Source: Caulobacteraceae bacterium
Lineage (GTDB): Bacteria > Pseudomonadota > Alphaproteobacteria > Caulobacterales > Caulobacteraceae
Assembly: GCA_003164925.1 (NCBI GenBank)
Contig: PLRV01000059.1
Span: 22,029-61,341 of the forward strand
Direction: 5' to 3'
Length of the DNA stretch: 39,313 nt
Below the pieces are notes generated by a model that had not been told where the DNA came from, made no database searches, and worked only from the letters and a program-made list of their open reading frames with translations. A program made the position numbers and the translations under genes. Positions within the stretch are counted from its first letter, which is position 1, and each line of letters opens with the position of its first letter. Positions 18,632-27,312 of the stretch are shown one piece after another.

Positions 18632-19569
18632 AGGGCGGCCGCCACGTCCTGCTGACAGGCGCGGGCGGGTTCATCGGCAGCCGGTTGGCCGAGGCCATTC
18701 TCGCCGCCCCGGACTTCCGCGATTGTCGGCTGACGCTTGTGGACCTGCGCCTTCCTGGCCTGCCCAACAATCCCCGCGTTCGCCGGATCGAGGGCGATAT
18801 TTCCACCCCTGAGGTGCTCGCCCAGGCCCTGGATGGGCGAGCGGATATTGTCCTGCATCTCGCCGGCGTGCTGGGAGGCGCGGCTGAGGCCGACTATGCC
18901 CTAGGGCGGCGGATCAATGTCGACGCGACGCTGAATCTCTTCGAGGCTATTCGCAACCCGGACCTTCCCCCACGGCTCGTTTTCGCGAGTTCAATAGCCG
19001 TTTTCGGTCCCGACCTGCCGCCGCTGGTGGACGACGATACGCCGCCGTTTCCGACGATGAACTATGGCGCGCAAAAGCGGATGATGGAGATCGTGCTCGA
19101 GCAATTCAGCGCGCGCGGCTGGATCGACGGCCTCGCCATCAGATTGCCTGGGGTCGTTGCTCGGCGCGATGCCGACGCTCGACAAAAGGCCGCCTTCTTG
19201 AACACCTTGTTCTACGACTATGCGGCGGGGCGCAACATCACGTTGCCGGTATCGCCCGATGGCGCGACATGGCTGATATCGACGCCGGCCTGTGTCGAAG
19301 CCTTTCTCCACGCCCTTCGTGTCCCGGCTGGCGCCCTTGGACCGAGACGCGCCTTCACTCTGCCCGCTCAGCGTGTGCCGATTGAGGCGCTCGTCGTCGC
19401 CCTCGCGGCCCGGTTTCCGGAAAGCTCAAGCCGGGTCGCCTACAGGCCCGACGATGCGCTGGACAAACAGTTCGCGCGTCAACCCGCGCTGGTAACGTCG
19501 ATCGCCGATAGCCTAGGCTTTCGGCACGATGGCGACATAGGCCGCCTGATTGACCATGCGATGCGGTAA
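18628..19569 (+). CDS. SDR-family dehydrogenase, D-erythronate dehydrogenase (DenD)-like
   Basis: The 313-residue extended-SDR protein has the NAD-binding loop LLTGAGGFIGSRLAEAI at its N-terminus. It also has HLAGVLGGAAEADYALGRRINVD, the SSIAVFGPDLPPLVDDDTPP block and the catalytic YGAQK (Tyr-x3-Lys). The ordering and wording of these blocks, along with GWIDGLAIRLPGVVAR and ALGPRRAFTLPA, match the DenD group that oxidises D-erythronate at C2, or close relatives acting on other sugar acids. No other erythronate-pathway genes (kinase, isomerase) are in the window, so the substrate remains inferred. It is translationally coupled to the cupin gene. Confidence 0.85.
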   Translation: MKGGRHVLLTGAGGFIGSRLAEAILAAPDFRDCRLTLVDLRLPGLPNNPRVRRIEGDISTPEVLAQALDGRADIVLHLAGVLGGAAEADYALGRRINVDATLNLFEAIRNPDLPPRLVFASSIAVFGPDLPPLVDDDTPPFPTMNYGAQKRMMEIVLEQFSARGWIDGLAIRLPGVVARRDADARQKAAFLNTLFYDYAAGRNITLPVSPDGATWLISTPACVEAFLHALRVPAGALGPRRAFTLPAQRVPIEALVVALAARFPESSSRVAYRPDDALDKQFARQPALVTSIADSLGFRHDGDIGRLIDHAMR

Positions 19570-19711
19570 CGCCAAGGCGGGGCCGACATTCGCCATGAGG
19601 CGATGCGGTTCCGGCTTTCGCATCCGACAACCAAAAGGTCTGTTTGCGCTTCAACATCCGGGTCACCTCCCAGAATTGTCGAATCAGCGTTTGACCTCCG
19701 GCCCAAGCTGA

Positions 19712-20935
19712 TTGAGTACGAAGCCTAGACCGCCCCCAGCCTTGCCGGAAACCGGATTGAGCGTTCTGCCTCCCAATTTCACCCTGCTGCAGATCGTGCC
19801 GAGCCTGGATATCGGCGGCGCGGAGCAGACGACGCTGGATGTCGGCGCCGCGGTCGTCCGGGCCGGCGGAAGGTCGATTGTCGCCTCCTCCGGCGGACGC
19901 ATGACCGAAGCCTTGATCAGCGCTGGCTCGCGGTTCGCAGCCCTGCCGGTGAATTCCAAAAACCCCCTGACCCTCATCGCCAACGGCCGAGATCTGGCCC
20001 GGCTGATCCGCAAGGAAGGCGTCAGCATCGTGCATGTGCGCTCACGCGCGCCGGCGTTCAGCGCCCTGTGGGCGGCTCGCCGCGCTGGCGTTCCGGTGCT
20101 GGCGACCTACCACGGCGTCTACAACGCCAAGTCCGCGCCCAAGCGCTGGTATAACGGCGTGATGACCCGCGGCGACCGGGTGATCGCCAATTCCGCCTTC
20201 ACGCGCGACCACCTGCTGGGCCAGCACCGGATCGACCCCGCCAAGGTGATCGTCATCCCCCGGGGGGTGGATCTGGAGCGGTTCGAGCCGGACGCGATCG
20301 ACGAGGCGCGGCTCGAGGCCCTGCGCGTGCGCTGGGGACTGCACGAGCGGGATCGACGCCCCACGTTCATTCTGGCGGGACGGCTCACCCGGTGGAAGGG
20401 TCAGCGCCTGGCGATCGAGGCCCTGGCCAAGCTGCGCGACCGCGGGATCGACGCCCTCCTGATCCTGGTCGGCGACGCCCAGGGCAGGGTCGAGTATCCG
20501 GCCGAGTTGGAAGCGGCGGTGCGAGTGCTGGACCTGCAGGATCGGGTCAGGCTGGTCGGCGCCTGCTCGGACATGCCGGCCGCCTATCTGCTCGCCGATG
20601 TGGCCCTGGCGCCGTCGCTGGAGCCGGAGGCGTTCGGCCGAACCGCCGTAGAGCCTCAAGCCATGGGCCGGCCCGTGATCGCCGCCGCCCATGGGGCCGC
20701 CTGCGAGACCGTCGTCCCGGGAGAAACGGGCTGGCTGGCCGCGCCAGGCAATGTTGAAGCCTGGGTCCAAGCGATGGCCGAAGCGGTACAGGCAGGACCG
20801 GAGCGGTTGGCGGCCATGGGCGCCGCCGCCATGACGCGCGCGCGCCGCCTCTACTCGGTCCAGGCCATGACCGAGGCGACGATCGAGGTCTATCTCTCGA
20901 TGCTCGCGGCCGCATCCGCGAGACGGCCTGACTGA
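19712..20935 (+). CDS. GT4-family glycosyltransferase
   Basis: This is a retaining GT-B glycosyltransferase of up to 407 residues. The N-terminal domain begins LQIVPSLDIGGAEQTTLDVG, with YHGVYNAKSAPKRWYN and VIPRGVDLERFEPD. The C-terminal donor-binding domain has FILAGRLTRWKGQRLAIEAL and the E-x7-E motif in EPEAFGRTAVEPQAMGRPVIA. It probably works on lipopolysaccharide or exopolysaccharide. No ATG or GTG exists upstream of the conserved core. The frame opens right after a TGA with TTG at 19712, and further TTG codons lie at 19742 and 19760, so the exact start is uncertain. No clear Shine-Dalgarno sequence supports any of them. Confidence 0.85.
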   Translation: MSTKPRPPPALPETGLSVLPPNFTLLQIVPSLDIGGAEQTTLDVGAAVVRAGGRSIVASSGGRMTEALISAGSRFAALPVNSKNPLTLIANGRDLARLIRKEGVSIVHVRSRAPAFSALWAARRAGVPVLATYHGVYNAKSAPKRWYNGVMTRGDRVIANSAFTRDHLLGQHRIDPAKVIVIPRGVDLERFEPDAIDEARLEALRVRWGLHERDRRPTFILAGRLTRWKGQRLAIEALAKLRDRGIDALLILVGDAQGRVEYPAELEAAVRVLDLQDRVRLVGACSDMPAAYLLADVALAPSLEPEAFGRTAVEPQAMGRPVIAAAHGAACETVVPGETGWLAAPGNVEAWVQAMAEAVQAGPERLAAMGAAAMTRARRLYSVQAMTEATIEVYLSMLAAASARRPD

Positions 20936-20986
20936 TATTTTAGGGGACGAACTGCGCTAAGCCTGTCAAGGACTGCTCAACCGCGC

Positions 20987-21016
20987 TTGATAGAAGCCCG
21001 TCCCTGGTCATATATC
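20987..21016 (+). promoter_or_regulatory. Candidate infC promoter
   Basis: TTGATA at 20987-20992 and ATATAT/TATATC around 21010-21016 lie 17-18 bp apart and resemble a vegetative sigma promoter. They are about 70 bp upstream of the infC start, in the 147-bp gap after the glycosyltransferase gene. Evidence is sequence match only. Confidence 0.4.
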
Positions 21017-21082
21017 GGTTTGAGCAGCGCTCTGCTTCGGCCGAAGGGAGCGCGCGCGTGTCAACGTCTATGGAGATACCCT

Positions 21083-21616
21083 ATTCGCCGCCCCATGCCC
21101 GCGCCCCCGTCCAAGGACGGTCCCCGAATCAATGATGAAATCCGCGTTCCCCGAGTCCTGCTGATCGACCACAACGGCGAAAAGCAGGGGGTCATGCCCA
21201 CATCGTCGGCATTGGAAGCGGCGGAGGAAGTCGGGCTCGATCTGGTCGAAGTATCTCCAAATTCCGACCCGCCGGTCTGCAAAATCCTGGACTACGGCAA
21301 GTACAAATTCCAGGAACAGAAAAAGAAGAATGAGGCGCGCAAGCGCCAGAAGACCGTAGAAATTAAAGAAATCAAGCTGCGTCCCAACATCGACATCCAC
21401 GATTACGAGGTGAAGGCTAAGGCCATGCACCGGTTCTTCGAGGAAGGCGACAAGGTCAAGGTAACCTTGCGCTTCCGTGGCCGCGAGATGGCCCACCCGG
21501 AACTGGGCATGAAGCTGCTGCAGCAGGTCAAGACCGACTTCGAGCCGGTGGCCAAGGTCGAGTACGAGCCGCGCATGGAAGGCCGGCAGATGATCATGAT
21601 CCTGGCTCCGCGCTAG
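21083..21616 (+). CDS. infC: Translation initiation factor IF-3, probable AUU start
   Basis: IF-3 binds the 30S subunit, checks start-codon pairing and prevents subunit joining. The product is 177 residues: an N-terminal domain ([26 protein letters not shown]), the basic linker [14 protein letters not shown] and a C-terminal domain ([33 protein letters not shown]). I place the start at ATT (21083), four codons before the ATG at 21095. A TGGAG ribosome-binding site lies 7 nt upstream of ATT, and the resulting N-terminus Met-Arg-Arg-Pro matches that of other alphaproteobacterial IF-3 proteins. AUU starts are the basis of infC autoregulation in E. coli. If the ATG is used instead the protein is 173 residues. 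Confidence 0.9.
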   Translation: MRRPMPAPPSKDGPRINDEIRVPRVLLIDHNGEKQGVMPTSSALEAAEEVGLDLVEVSPNSDPPVCKILDYGKYKFQEQKKKNEARKRQKTVEIKEIKLRPNIDIHDYEVKAKAMHRFFEEGDKVKVTLRFRGREMAHPELGMKLLQQVKTDFEPVAKVEYEPRMEGRQMIMILAPR

Positions 21617-21681
21617 TCCGGGTCGGGCAGGCGCGCTCGCCTTTCGCCGGATAAGCGGGTGAAAAGACCAGGGATCACGGC

Positions 21682-22941
21682 ATGACGAGGGCCAATCCTT
21701 CCGGCCCGATGGCGCAGGGCAAGGTCGCCATGGCCATCCTGCTGGCCGTGGTGTTCGTCAATCTGGCGGGATTTGGCGTGCTCCTGCCGATCCTTCCCTT
21801 CTACGCCCGGGCGTTCCATGCCCCGGCATGGCTGGTGACCTGGGTGTTCGCCGCCTTTTCCCTGGGTAACTTTGTAGCCGAGCCGGTGTGGGGGCGCCTG
21901 TCGGACCGGATCGGCCGGCGGCCCATCCTGCTGGGCACCATCGCCGCCAGCGGCCTCGGATTCATCGCCCTGGCCTTTGCCCCGAGCATCTGGGCGGTGC
22001 TGCTGATCCGCCTGGTCATGGGCCTGACCACGGGCAACCTCTCGACCATTCAAGGCTACATCGCCGACATCACCCCGCCCCAGCAGCGCGCCAGCCGTAT
22101 CGGCCTCTTGGGCGCGGCCTTCGCCCTGGGCTTCGTCGCGGGCCCGGCCCTGGGCGGTTTGCTGGCCCGGCCGGACCTGGGCCTCGCCGGTTATCGCCTG
22201 CCCCTGCTGGTGGCCGGGGCCCTGTCGCTGGCCGCCAGCTTGGGCGCCTTCCTGTTTGTGCGGGAATCCTGCGCGCGGGTTCGCTTGGGCCCAAGCGTCA
22301 ACGTCGGCGTGGCCCGGCGGGCGCTGAGCCATCCGGTGCTGGCGCGGGCCTTGGTGGTCACCCTGCTCTACACCGCCGCCTTCGCCGCGGCGGAGTCCAC
22401 CTTCGGCCTGTGGACCCAGCATCGCTATGGCTGGGGACCGCAGAAACTGTCGATCTGCTTCGTATTCGTGGCGCTCACCGCCACCCTCGCCCAAGGCTTT
22501 CTAACCGGACGCATCACCCGCCGCTTCGGCGAGGCGGCGACCCTGGCGGGCGGATTGGCCATCATCACCCTGACCCTGGCCGCCCAGCCCCTCGGCCAGG
22601 GCATGCCGCGCACGGTGCTCCTGCTGGCCCTGACCGTGTTCGGCCAAGCCCTGGCCCTGCCCAACGTGACGGCGCTGATCTCGCGATCGACCCCGGATCA
22701 TTGCCAGGGAGCTATGCTCGGCCTGAATACAGCCTTGGGCGCCTTTGCGCGGGTCGTCGGCCCCATCGCCGGCGGCGCCCTGTTCTCCCTCGTCGGCGCC
22801 GATGCGCCGCTCTACGCCGCCGCCCTGCTGGTCGCCCCCGCCATCCTGCTGGCTTGGCAGGCCGAGGGCGCGGCCAAGCGGCGGGGCGGCGCGGCCCCAT
22901 TGGCGCTCAAAGCGGGCGACCCGCTGAACCAGATCGGCTGA
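21682..22941 (+). CDS. MFS transporter, TetA-like drug/solute exporter
   Basis: This is a 419-residue, 12-segment inner-membrane transporter of the major facilitator superfamily. It shows motif A in loop 2-3 (GRLSDRIGRRP), the GYIADITPPQQRASRIGLLGAAFALGFVAGPALGG stretch (TetA-type motifs in segments 4-5), and a matching second half (TLAQGFLTGRITRRFGEAA). This pattern fits the TetA/DHA1 12-TMS drug-proton antiporter group, but the substrate is unknown and it need not confer resistance. It lies between infC and rpmI, genes that are adjacent in many bacteria. It is followed by a 135-bp gap before rpmI. Confidence 0.88.
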   Translation: MTRANPSGPMAQGKVAMAILLAVVFVNLAGFGVLLPILPFYARAFHAPAWLVTWVFAAFSLGNFVAEPVWGRLSDRIGRRPILLGTIAASGLGFIALAFAPSIWAVLLIRLVMGLTTGNLSTIQGYIADITPPQQRASRIGLLGAAFALGFVAGPALGGLLARPDLGLAGYRLPLLVAGALSLAASLGAFLFVRESCARVRLGPSVNVGVARRALSHPVLARALVVTLLYTAAFAAAESTFGLWTQHRYGWGPQKLSICFVFVALTATLAQGFLTGRITRRFGEAATLAGGLAIITLTLAAQPLGQGMPRTVLLLALTVFGQALALPNVTALISRSTPDHCQGAMLGLNTALGAFARVVGPIAGGALFSLVGADAPLYAAALLVAPAILLAWQAEGAAKRRGGAAPLALKAGDPLNQIG

Positions 22942-23076
22942 AGCCAGACCGCGGACGCCTTGCTTTTCCGCCCCAATTCCCCTATTGCACGCCCCTTCGC
23001 GGAGCCGCCTGGCCAAAGGCATGCCATGGCGGCTCGAAATGCTATCTAGAGGACGGTTCTTCGGGACCGCAGCAAA

Positions 23077-23280
23077 ATGCCCAAACTGAAGACGAAATCG
23101 GGCGCCAAAAAGCGCTTCAAGATGACCGCGTCCGGCCTGATCAAGGCGGGCGTGGCGGGTAAGCGGCACCGGCTGATCAGCCACAACGGCAAGTACATCC
23201 GCCAGCAGCGCGGCACCAAGGTGCTGAATGCTTCCGACGCCAAGGTGGTGATCAAAAACTACCTTCCGTACGGCCTCTGA
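23077..23280 (+). CDS. rpmI: 50S ribosomal protein bL35
   Basis: The product is 67 residues, highly basic, with the bL35 pattern [31 protein letters not shown] and the C-terminal [10 protein letters not shown]. It is part of the large ribosomal subunit. It lies 26 bp upstream of rplT and is almost certainly co-transcribed with it. In the preceding 135-bp leader I see no recognised L20-binding structure, though one could exist. Confidence 0.97.
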   Translation: MPKLKTKSGAKKRFKMTASGLIKAGVAGKRHRLISHNGKYIRQQRGTKVLNASDAKVVIKNYLPYGL

Positions 23281-23306
23281 CACCCCGATCTTGAAGAGAT
23301 ACTGAC

Positions 23307-23663
23307 ATGGCTCGCGTCAAACGGGGCGTCACCGCCCACGCCAAACACAAGAAGGTCCTGGAACAGGCCAAGGGCTTCTACGGTCGCCGCAAGAACACCA
23401 TCCGCGCCGCCAAGGCCGCGGTGGACAAGGCCGGCCAGTACGCCTACCGCGACCGCAAGGTGCGCAAGCGCATGTTCCGCGCCCTGTGGATCCAGCGCAT
23501 TAACGCCGCGGCGCGCCTGGAAGGCTTCACCTACTCGCAGTTCGTCCACGGCCTGGACCTGGCCGGCATCGACATGGACCGCAAGGTTCTGGCCGATGTC
23601 GCGGGCGCCGACCCGGCCGCGTTCAAGGCCATCGCCGACAAGGTTCGCGCCGCGCTGGCTTAA
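23307..23663 (+). CDS. rplT: 50S ribosomal protein bL20
   Basis: The 118-residue product matches bL20 across its full length: [51 protein letters not shown] and YSQFVHGL. bL20 binds 23S rRNA early in 50S assembly and, in other bacteria, represses its own operon. It forms an operon with rpmI and lies upstream of pheST, separated by a terminator-like hairpin. Confidence 0.97.
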   Translation: MARVKRGVTAHAKHKKVLEQAKGFYGRRKNTIRAAKAAVDKAGQYAYRDRKVRKRMFRALWIQRINAAARLEGFTYSQFVHGLDLAGIDMDRKVLADVAGADPAAFKAIADKVRAALA

Positions 23664-23670
23664 AAGCATT

Positions 23671-23728
23671 GGGTTCCTGAACCCGCCTGCTTAAAAGAGC
23701 CCTCCAGCCCGGTGCTGGGGGGCTTTTT
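23671..23728 (+). terminator. Rho-independent terminator or attenuator between rplT and pheS
   Basis: The 83-bp rplT-pheS gap holds a small perfect hairpin GGGTTC-CT-GAACCC (23671-23684). It is followed by the strong stem GCCCTCCAGC / GCTGGGGGGC with a run of five T (23699-23728). This is the classic form of an intrinsic terminator. Its place directly before pheS suggests either termination of rpmI-rplT or a read-through control point for pheST. I see no Phe-rich leader peptide in the gap. Confidence 0.8.
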
Positions 23729-23746
23729 GCTGATTCCTGGATTCCC

Positions 23747-24820
23747 ATGACCGACCTGACATCCCTCGAAGCCCAACTGACCGCCGCCGTGACCGGCGCG
23801 ATCGACCTCGCGGCACTTGATGCGGTGCGCGTGGCGGCCCTGGGCAAGACCGGCTCCATCTCCAACCTCTTGAAGTCCCTGGGCGCGATGAGCCCGGACG
23901 AGCGCAAGACCGCTGGCCCGGCCATCAATGGCCTGCGCGACAAGATCCAGGGCCTGATCGCCGAACGTAAGGCGGTGCTGGAGGGCCAAGCCCTGGAAGG
24001 CAAGCTGGCCGCCGAGCGGCTGGACCTGACCTTGCCCGCCCCGCCGCGCCGCAAGGGCCAGGTGCACCCCACCATGCAGGCCTTCGACGAGCTGATCTGC
24101 ATCTTTGCCGAGCTGGGATTCGCCGTGGCCGAGGGACCGGACATCGAGGACGACTTCCACAACTTCACCGCGCTGAACTTTCCGCCCAAGCACCCGGCGC
24201 GCGACATGCACGACACCTTCTTCCTGCAGGAGGGCCCGGACGGGACGCGCAAGGTCCTGCGCACCCACACCAGCCCCGTGCAGGTGCGCACCATGATGAG
24301 CCAATCCCCGCCCATCCGCATCGTCGCCCCCGGCCGCACCTACCGCAAGGACAGCGACCAGACCCACACGCCCATGTTCCATCAGATCGAGGGCCTGGTG
24401 ATCGACCGCGACACGCACATGGGCCATTTGAAGTGGACCTTGGAAACCGTGCTCGCGCGTTATTTCGAGACCGACGCAGTGACCACCCGCTTTCGTCCGC
24501 ACCACTTCCCCTTCACCGAGCCATCGGCGGAGATGGACGTGGGCTGCGACCGTTCGGGCGGCGGGCTGAAGATCGGCCAGGGCTCCGATTGGCTGGAGAT
24601 CCTGGGCTGTGGGATGGTGCATCCCAATGTGCTGAGAAACTGCGGCCTGGACCCGGACGAGTGGCAGGGCTTCGCCTTCGGCTTCGGCGTGGACCGCCTG
24701 GCCATGCTCAAGTACGGCGTGCCCGATCTGCGCGACATGTTCGCCGCCGACACCCGCTGGCTGCAGCATTACGGCTTCTCCGCCTTCGCGGCGCCCAATC
24801 CGGCCTCGGGGCTCAGCTGA
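23747..24820 (+). CDS. pheS: Phenylalanine-tRNA ligase alpha subunit
   Basis: PheS forms the catalytic core of the alpha2-beta2 synthetase that charges tRNA-Phe. The 357-residue product has the N-terminal coiled-coil tRNA-binding region, motif 1 around [19 protein letters not shown] and motif 2 [22 protein letters not shown]. The Phe-pocket segment is [14 protein letters not shown] and motif 3 is [14 protein letters not shown]. The stop TGA shares its A with the pheT ATG, so the two subunits are translationally coupled. Confidence 0.97.
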   Translation: MTDLTSLEAQLTAAVTGAIDLAALDAVRVAALGKTGSISNLLKSLGAMSPDERKTAGPAINGLRDKIQGLIAERKAVLEGQALEGKLAAERLDLTLPAPPRRKGQVHPTMQAFDELICIFAELGFAVAEGPDIEDDFHNFTALNFPPKHPARDMHDTFFLQEGPDGTRKVLRTHTSPVQVRTMMSQSPPIRIVAPGRTYRKDSDQTHTPMFHQIEGLVIDRDTHMGHLKWTLETVLARYFETDAVTTRFRPHHFPFTEPSAEMDVGCDRSGGGLKIGQGSDWLEILGCGMVHPNVLRNCGLDPDEWQGFAFGFGVDRLAMLKYGVPDLRDMFAADTRWLQHYGFSAFAAPNPASGLS

Positions 24821-27231
24821 TGAAATTCACCCTGTCCTGGCTCAAGGAGCACCTGGAGACCGACGCCTCGGTCGCCCAGATCGTCGACGCCATGACCATG
24901 GCGGGCCTGGAGGTCGAGCACGTCGAGGACCCCGCGAAAAAGCTGGCCGCCTTCACCGTGGCCAAGATCGTGGACGCCGTGCAGCACCCCAACGCCGACC
25001 GCCTGCGGGTCTGTCAGGTGGATACGGTGGATGGCGTCAAGGAGATCGTCTGCGGCGCTCCCAACGCGCGCGCGGGCCTGGTGACCATCTACGCCCCCAT
25101 CGGCGCCTATGTGCCGGGCCTGGGCGTGACCCTGGTGGAAAAGCCCGTCCGCGGCGTCGTCTCCAACGGCATGCTGTGCTCGGCCGCCGAATTGGAAGTG
25201 GCGGAGGAATCCAATGGCATCATGGAGTTGTCGGAAGATCTTCAGGTAGGTATTTCAGCCACCAAGGCGCTAGGCCTGGAAGCGGTGATCGACTTCGAGG
25301 TGACCCCCAATCGGCCCGACTGGCTGGGCGTGGCCGGCATCGCCCGTGACCTGGCCGCTGCCGGCGTTGGCCGCCTGAAAGACATGACGGTAGCGCCGGT
25401 TAAGGGCGAATTCTCATGCCCAATCACCATCCGCATCAAGGCCGGGGACGCCTGCCCGATGTTCGCCGGCCGGCTGGTCCGCGGCGTGAAGAACGGCCCC
25501 TCGCCGGACTGGCTGCAAGCCCAGCTGAAGGCCGTAGGCCTGCGTCCGATCAACGCCCTGGTGGACGTGACCAATCTCATCTCCTACGACCGCTGCCGGC
25601 CTCTGCACGTCTATGACCGCGCCCTGCTTTCAGGCGACGTGATCGAAGCGCGGCTGGGCCACCACGGCGAACACAATGCGCCCGAACACCTGATCGCCCT
25701 GGACGGCAAGACCTACGCCATTGGGCCGCAGATGTGCGTCATCGCCGACGCCGACGGCGAGCGGCCCATCGGCCTGGGCGGGGTCATGGGCGGGGAAAGC
25801 ACCGGCTGCTCCGACGCCACGACCGAAGTGTTCCTCGAAAGCGCCTGGTTCGACCCGATCCTCACAGCTCAGACCGCGCGGGCCACGGGCATCAGCTCGG
25901 ACGCCGCCTACCGTTTCGCCCGCGGCGTGGATCCGGGCTTCGTCGAGGACGGCCTGGAGCTGGCCACACGCCTGATCCTGGACCTGTGCGGCGGCGAGGC
26001 CTCCGACGTGACGGTTGCCGGAACGGCGCCTCCATCCCCCGCGCCCATCGCCTTCGATCCGGCCTATGTGCATCGCCTGAGCGGTATGAGCATCGAGCGT
26101 GATCGGGTGCTGGACATCCTGCACAAGCTTGGTTTCCTCATCGAAGGCCATGGGCCGACCGTCACGGTCGTTCCGCCCACCTGGCGGCGCGACGTGGACG
26201 GCAAGGCGGACCTGGTGGAAGAGGTCGCCCGCATCGCCGGGTTCGCCGCCCTGCCCTCCACGCCCCTACCCGAGGCTCCCCGTCCCGTCGGCGGCGTGCT
26301 GACCCCGCGTCAGGCCCGCGCGCGCATCGCGCGGCGGGCCCTGGCGGCGGCCGGCTACGCGGAAGCCGTCACCTGGTCCTTCACCGCGAAGAAGATCGCG
26401 ACCCTGTTCGGCGGGGGCCCAGAAGCGGTCGTGCTGGCCAATCCGATCGCCTCGGATCTGGACTGCATGCGCCCCTCGATCCTGCCCAATCTGATCCAGG
26501 CGGCCGGCCGCAATGCGAGGCGGGGGTTCCCGGATGTCGCGCTGTTCGAAATCGGACCGGTGTTCGCGGGCGATGCGCCCGGCGATCAGCGCACCGCCGT
26601 GGCCGCCATCCTGGCCCCGCACCGGCCCCGCCGCTGGGACCATGCCGACACCGGTCAGGACGTCCATGCCATCAAGGGCGAACTCCTAGCCCTGCTGGAA
26701 GAACTAGGCGCCCCCGCCGCGTCCCTGCAGATCGCCCAGGGTCAGGCCGGTGCCTGGTGGCATCCGGGCCAATCCGCGCGCCTACAGCTTGGCCCCAAGG
26801 CGGTGATGGCGGAGTTCGGCGCCATCCACCCCGCCGTGCTGCAGGCCCTGGATGTGGAAGGGCCGGTCTATGGCTTTGAGCTGTGGCTGGAGGCCATTCC
26901 CGAGCCCAAGCGCAAGGCGACCAAGACGCGGCCACTCCTGAAGGCTTCGCCGCTGATGCCCCTGTGGCGCGACTTCGCCTTCCTGGCGCCGGAAACCTTG
27001 GCCGCCGGCGACCTCGTGCGCGCCGTGCAGGGCGCGGACAAGGCGTTGATCGCTTCGGCCAGGGTGTTCGACCTGTACCAGGGCCAGGGCGTGCCGGAAG
27101 GCTTTAAATCCTTAGCCATCGAAGCGCAGATTCAGCCGGTGGAGCAGACCCTCGCCGACAAGGACATCGAGGCCCTGTCGGCCAAGATCGTCGCGGCGGC
27201 GGAGAAGCTCGGAGCGAAACTGCGGAGCTAG
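24820..27231 (+). CDS. pheT: Phenylalanine-tRNA ligase beta subunit
   Basis: PheT is the editing and tRNA-binding subunit of PheRS. From the ATG at 24820 it has 803 residues. In order they are: the N-terminal [18 protein letters not shown] region, the EMAP-II-like tRNA-binding domain (residues about 40-150: [31 protein letters not shown]), the B3/B4 editing domain ([22 protein letters not shown]), and B5 ([24 protein letters not shown]). The C-terminal anticodon-binding FDX-ACB domain follows ([21 protein letters not shown]). The open frame continues upstream into pheS but without homology, so the start coupled to the pheS stop is correct. Confidence 0.97.
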   Translation: MKFTLSWLKEHLETDASVAQIVDAMTMAGLEVEHVEDPAKKLAAFTVAKIVDAVQHPNADRLRVCQVDTVDGVKEIVCGAPNARAGLVTIYAPIGAYVPGLGVTLVEKPVRGVVSNGMLCSAAELEVAEESNGIMELSEDLQVGISATKALGLEAVIDFEVTPNRPDWLGVAGIARDLAAAGVGRLKDMTVAPVKGEFSCPITIRIKAGDACPMFAGRLVRGVKNGPSPDWLQAQLKAVGLRPINALVDVTNLISYDRCRPLHVYDRALLSGDVIEARLGHHGEHNAPEHLIALDGKTYAIGPQMCVIADADGERPIGLGGVMGGESTGCSDATTEVFLESAWFDPILTAQTARATGISSDAAYRFARGVDPGFVEDGLELATRLILDLCGGEASDVTVAGTAPPSPAPIAFDPAYVHRLSGMSIERDRVLDILHKLGFLIEGHGPTVTVVPPTWRRDVDGKADLVEEVARIAGFAALPSTPLPEAPRPVGGVLTPRQARARIARRALAAAGYAEAVTWSFTAKKIATLFGGGPEAVVLANPIASDLDCMRPSILPNLIQAAGRNARRGFPDVALFEIGPVFAGDAPGDQRTAVAAILAPHRPRRWDHADTGQDVHAIKGELLALLEELGAPAASLQIAQGQAGAWWHPGQSARLQLGPKAVMAEFGAIHPAVLQALDVEGPVYGFELWLEAIPEPKRKATKTRPLLKASPLMPLWRDFAFLAPETLAAGDLVRAVQGADKALIASARVFDLYQGQGVPEGFKSLAIEAQIQPVEQTLADKDIEALSAKIVAAAEKLGAKLRS

Positions 27232-27240
27232 ATATAGGAA

Positions 27241-27305
27241 CCACGAAGGTCACGAAGAACACAAAGGAAGCGCTGTCCTCTTAGTGTCCTTCGCGGGCTT
27301 CGTGG
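27241..27305. repeat. Inverted repeat of the CCACGAAGG...CTTCGTGG type (extragenic palindrome)
   Basis: Between convergent pheT and the DUF1134 gene lies CCACGAAGGTCACGAAGAAC ... GTGTCCTTCGCGGGCTTCGTGG. The two arms pair imperfectly (outer 8 bp perfect), with internal repeats of CACGAAG. Similar sequences occur between genes in many unrelated bacteria. It could act as a bidirectional terminator-like hairpin, although there is no long T run. Its AT-richer base make-up differs from the flanking genes. Confidence 0.6.
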
Positions 27306-27312
27306 CTGAATT

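Noticed and set aside
21888-23162. 424-codon plus-strand frame overlapping the MFS and rpmI genes
   Set aside because: It is the +1 or +2 shadow of the MFS gene, Arg/Pro/Gly-rich without recognisable domains, and conflicts with rpmI.
24433-24819. Extended N-terminus of pheT reaching 129 codons into pheS
   Set aside because: The extension has no similarity to PheT and is the shifted frame of pheS. The coupled ATG at 24820 gives the conserved N-terminus.
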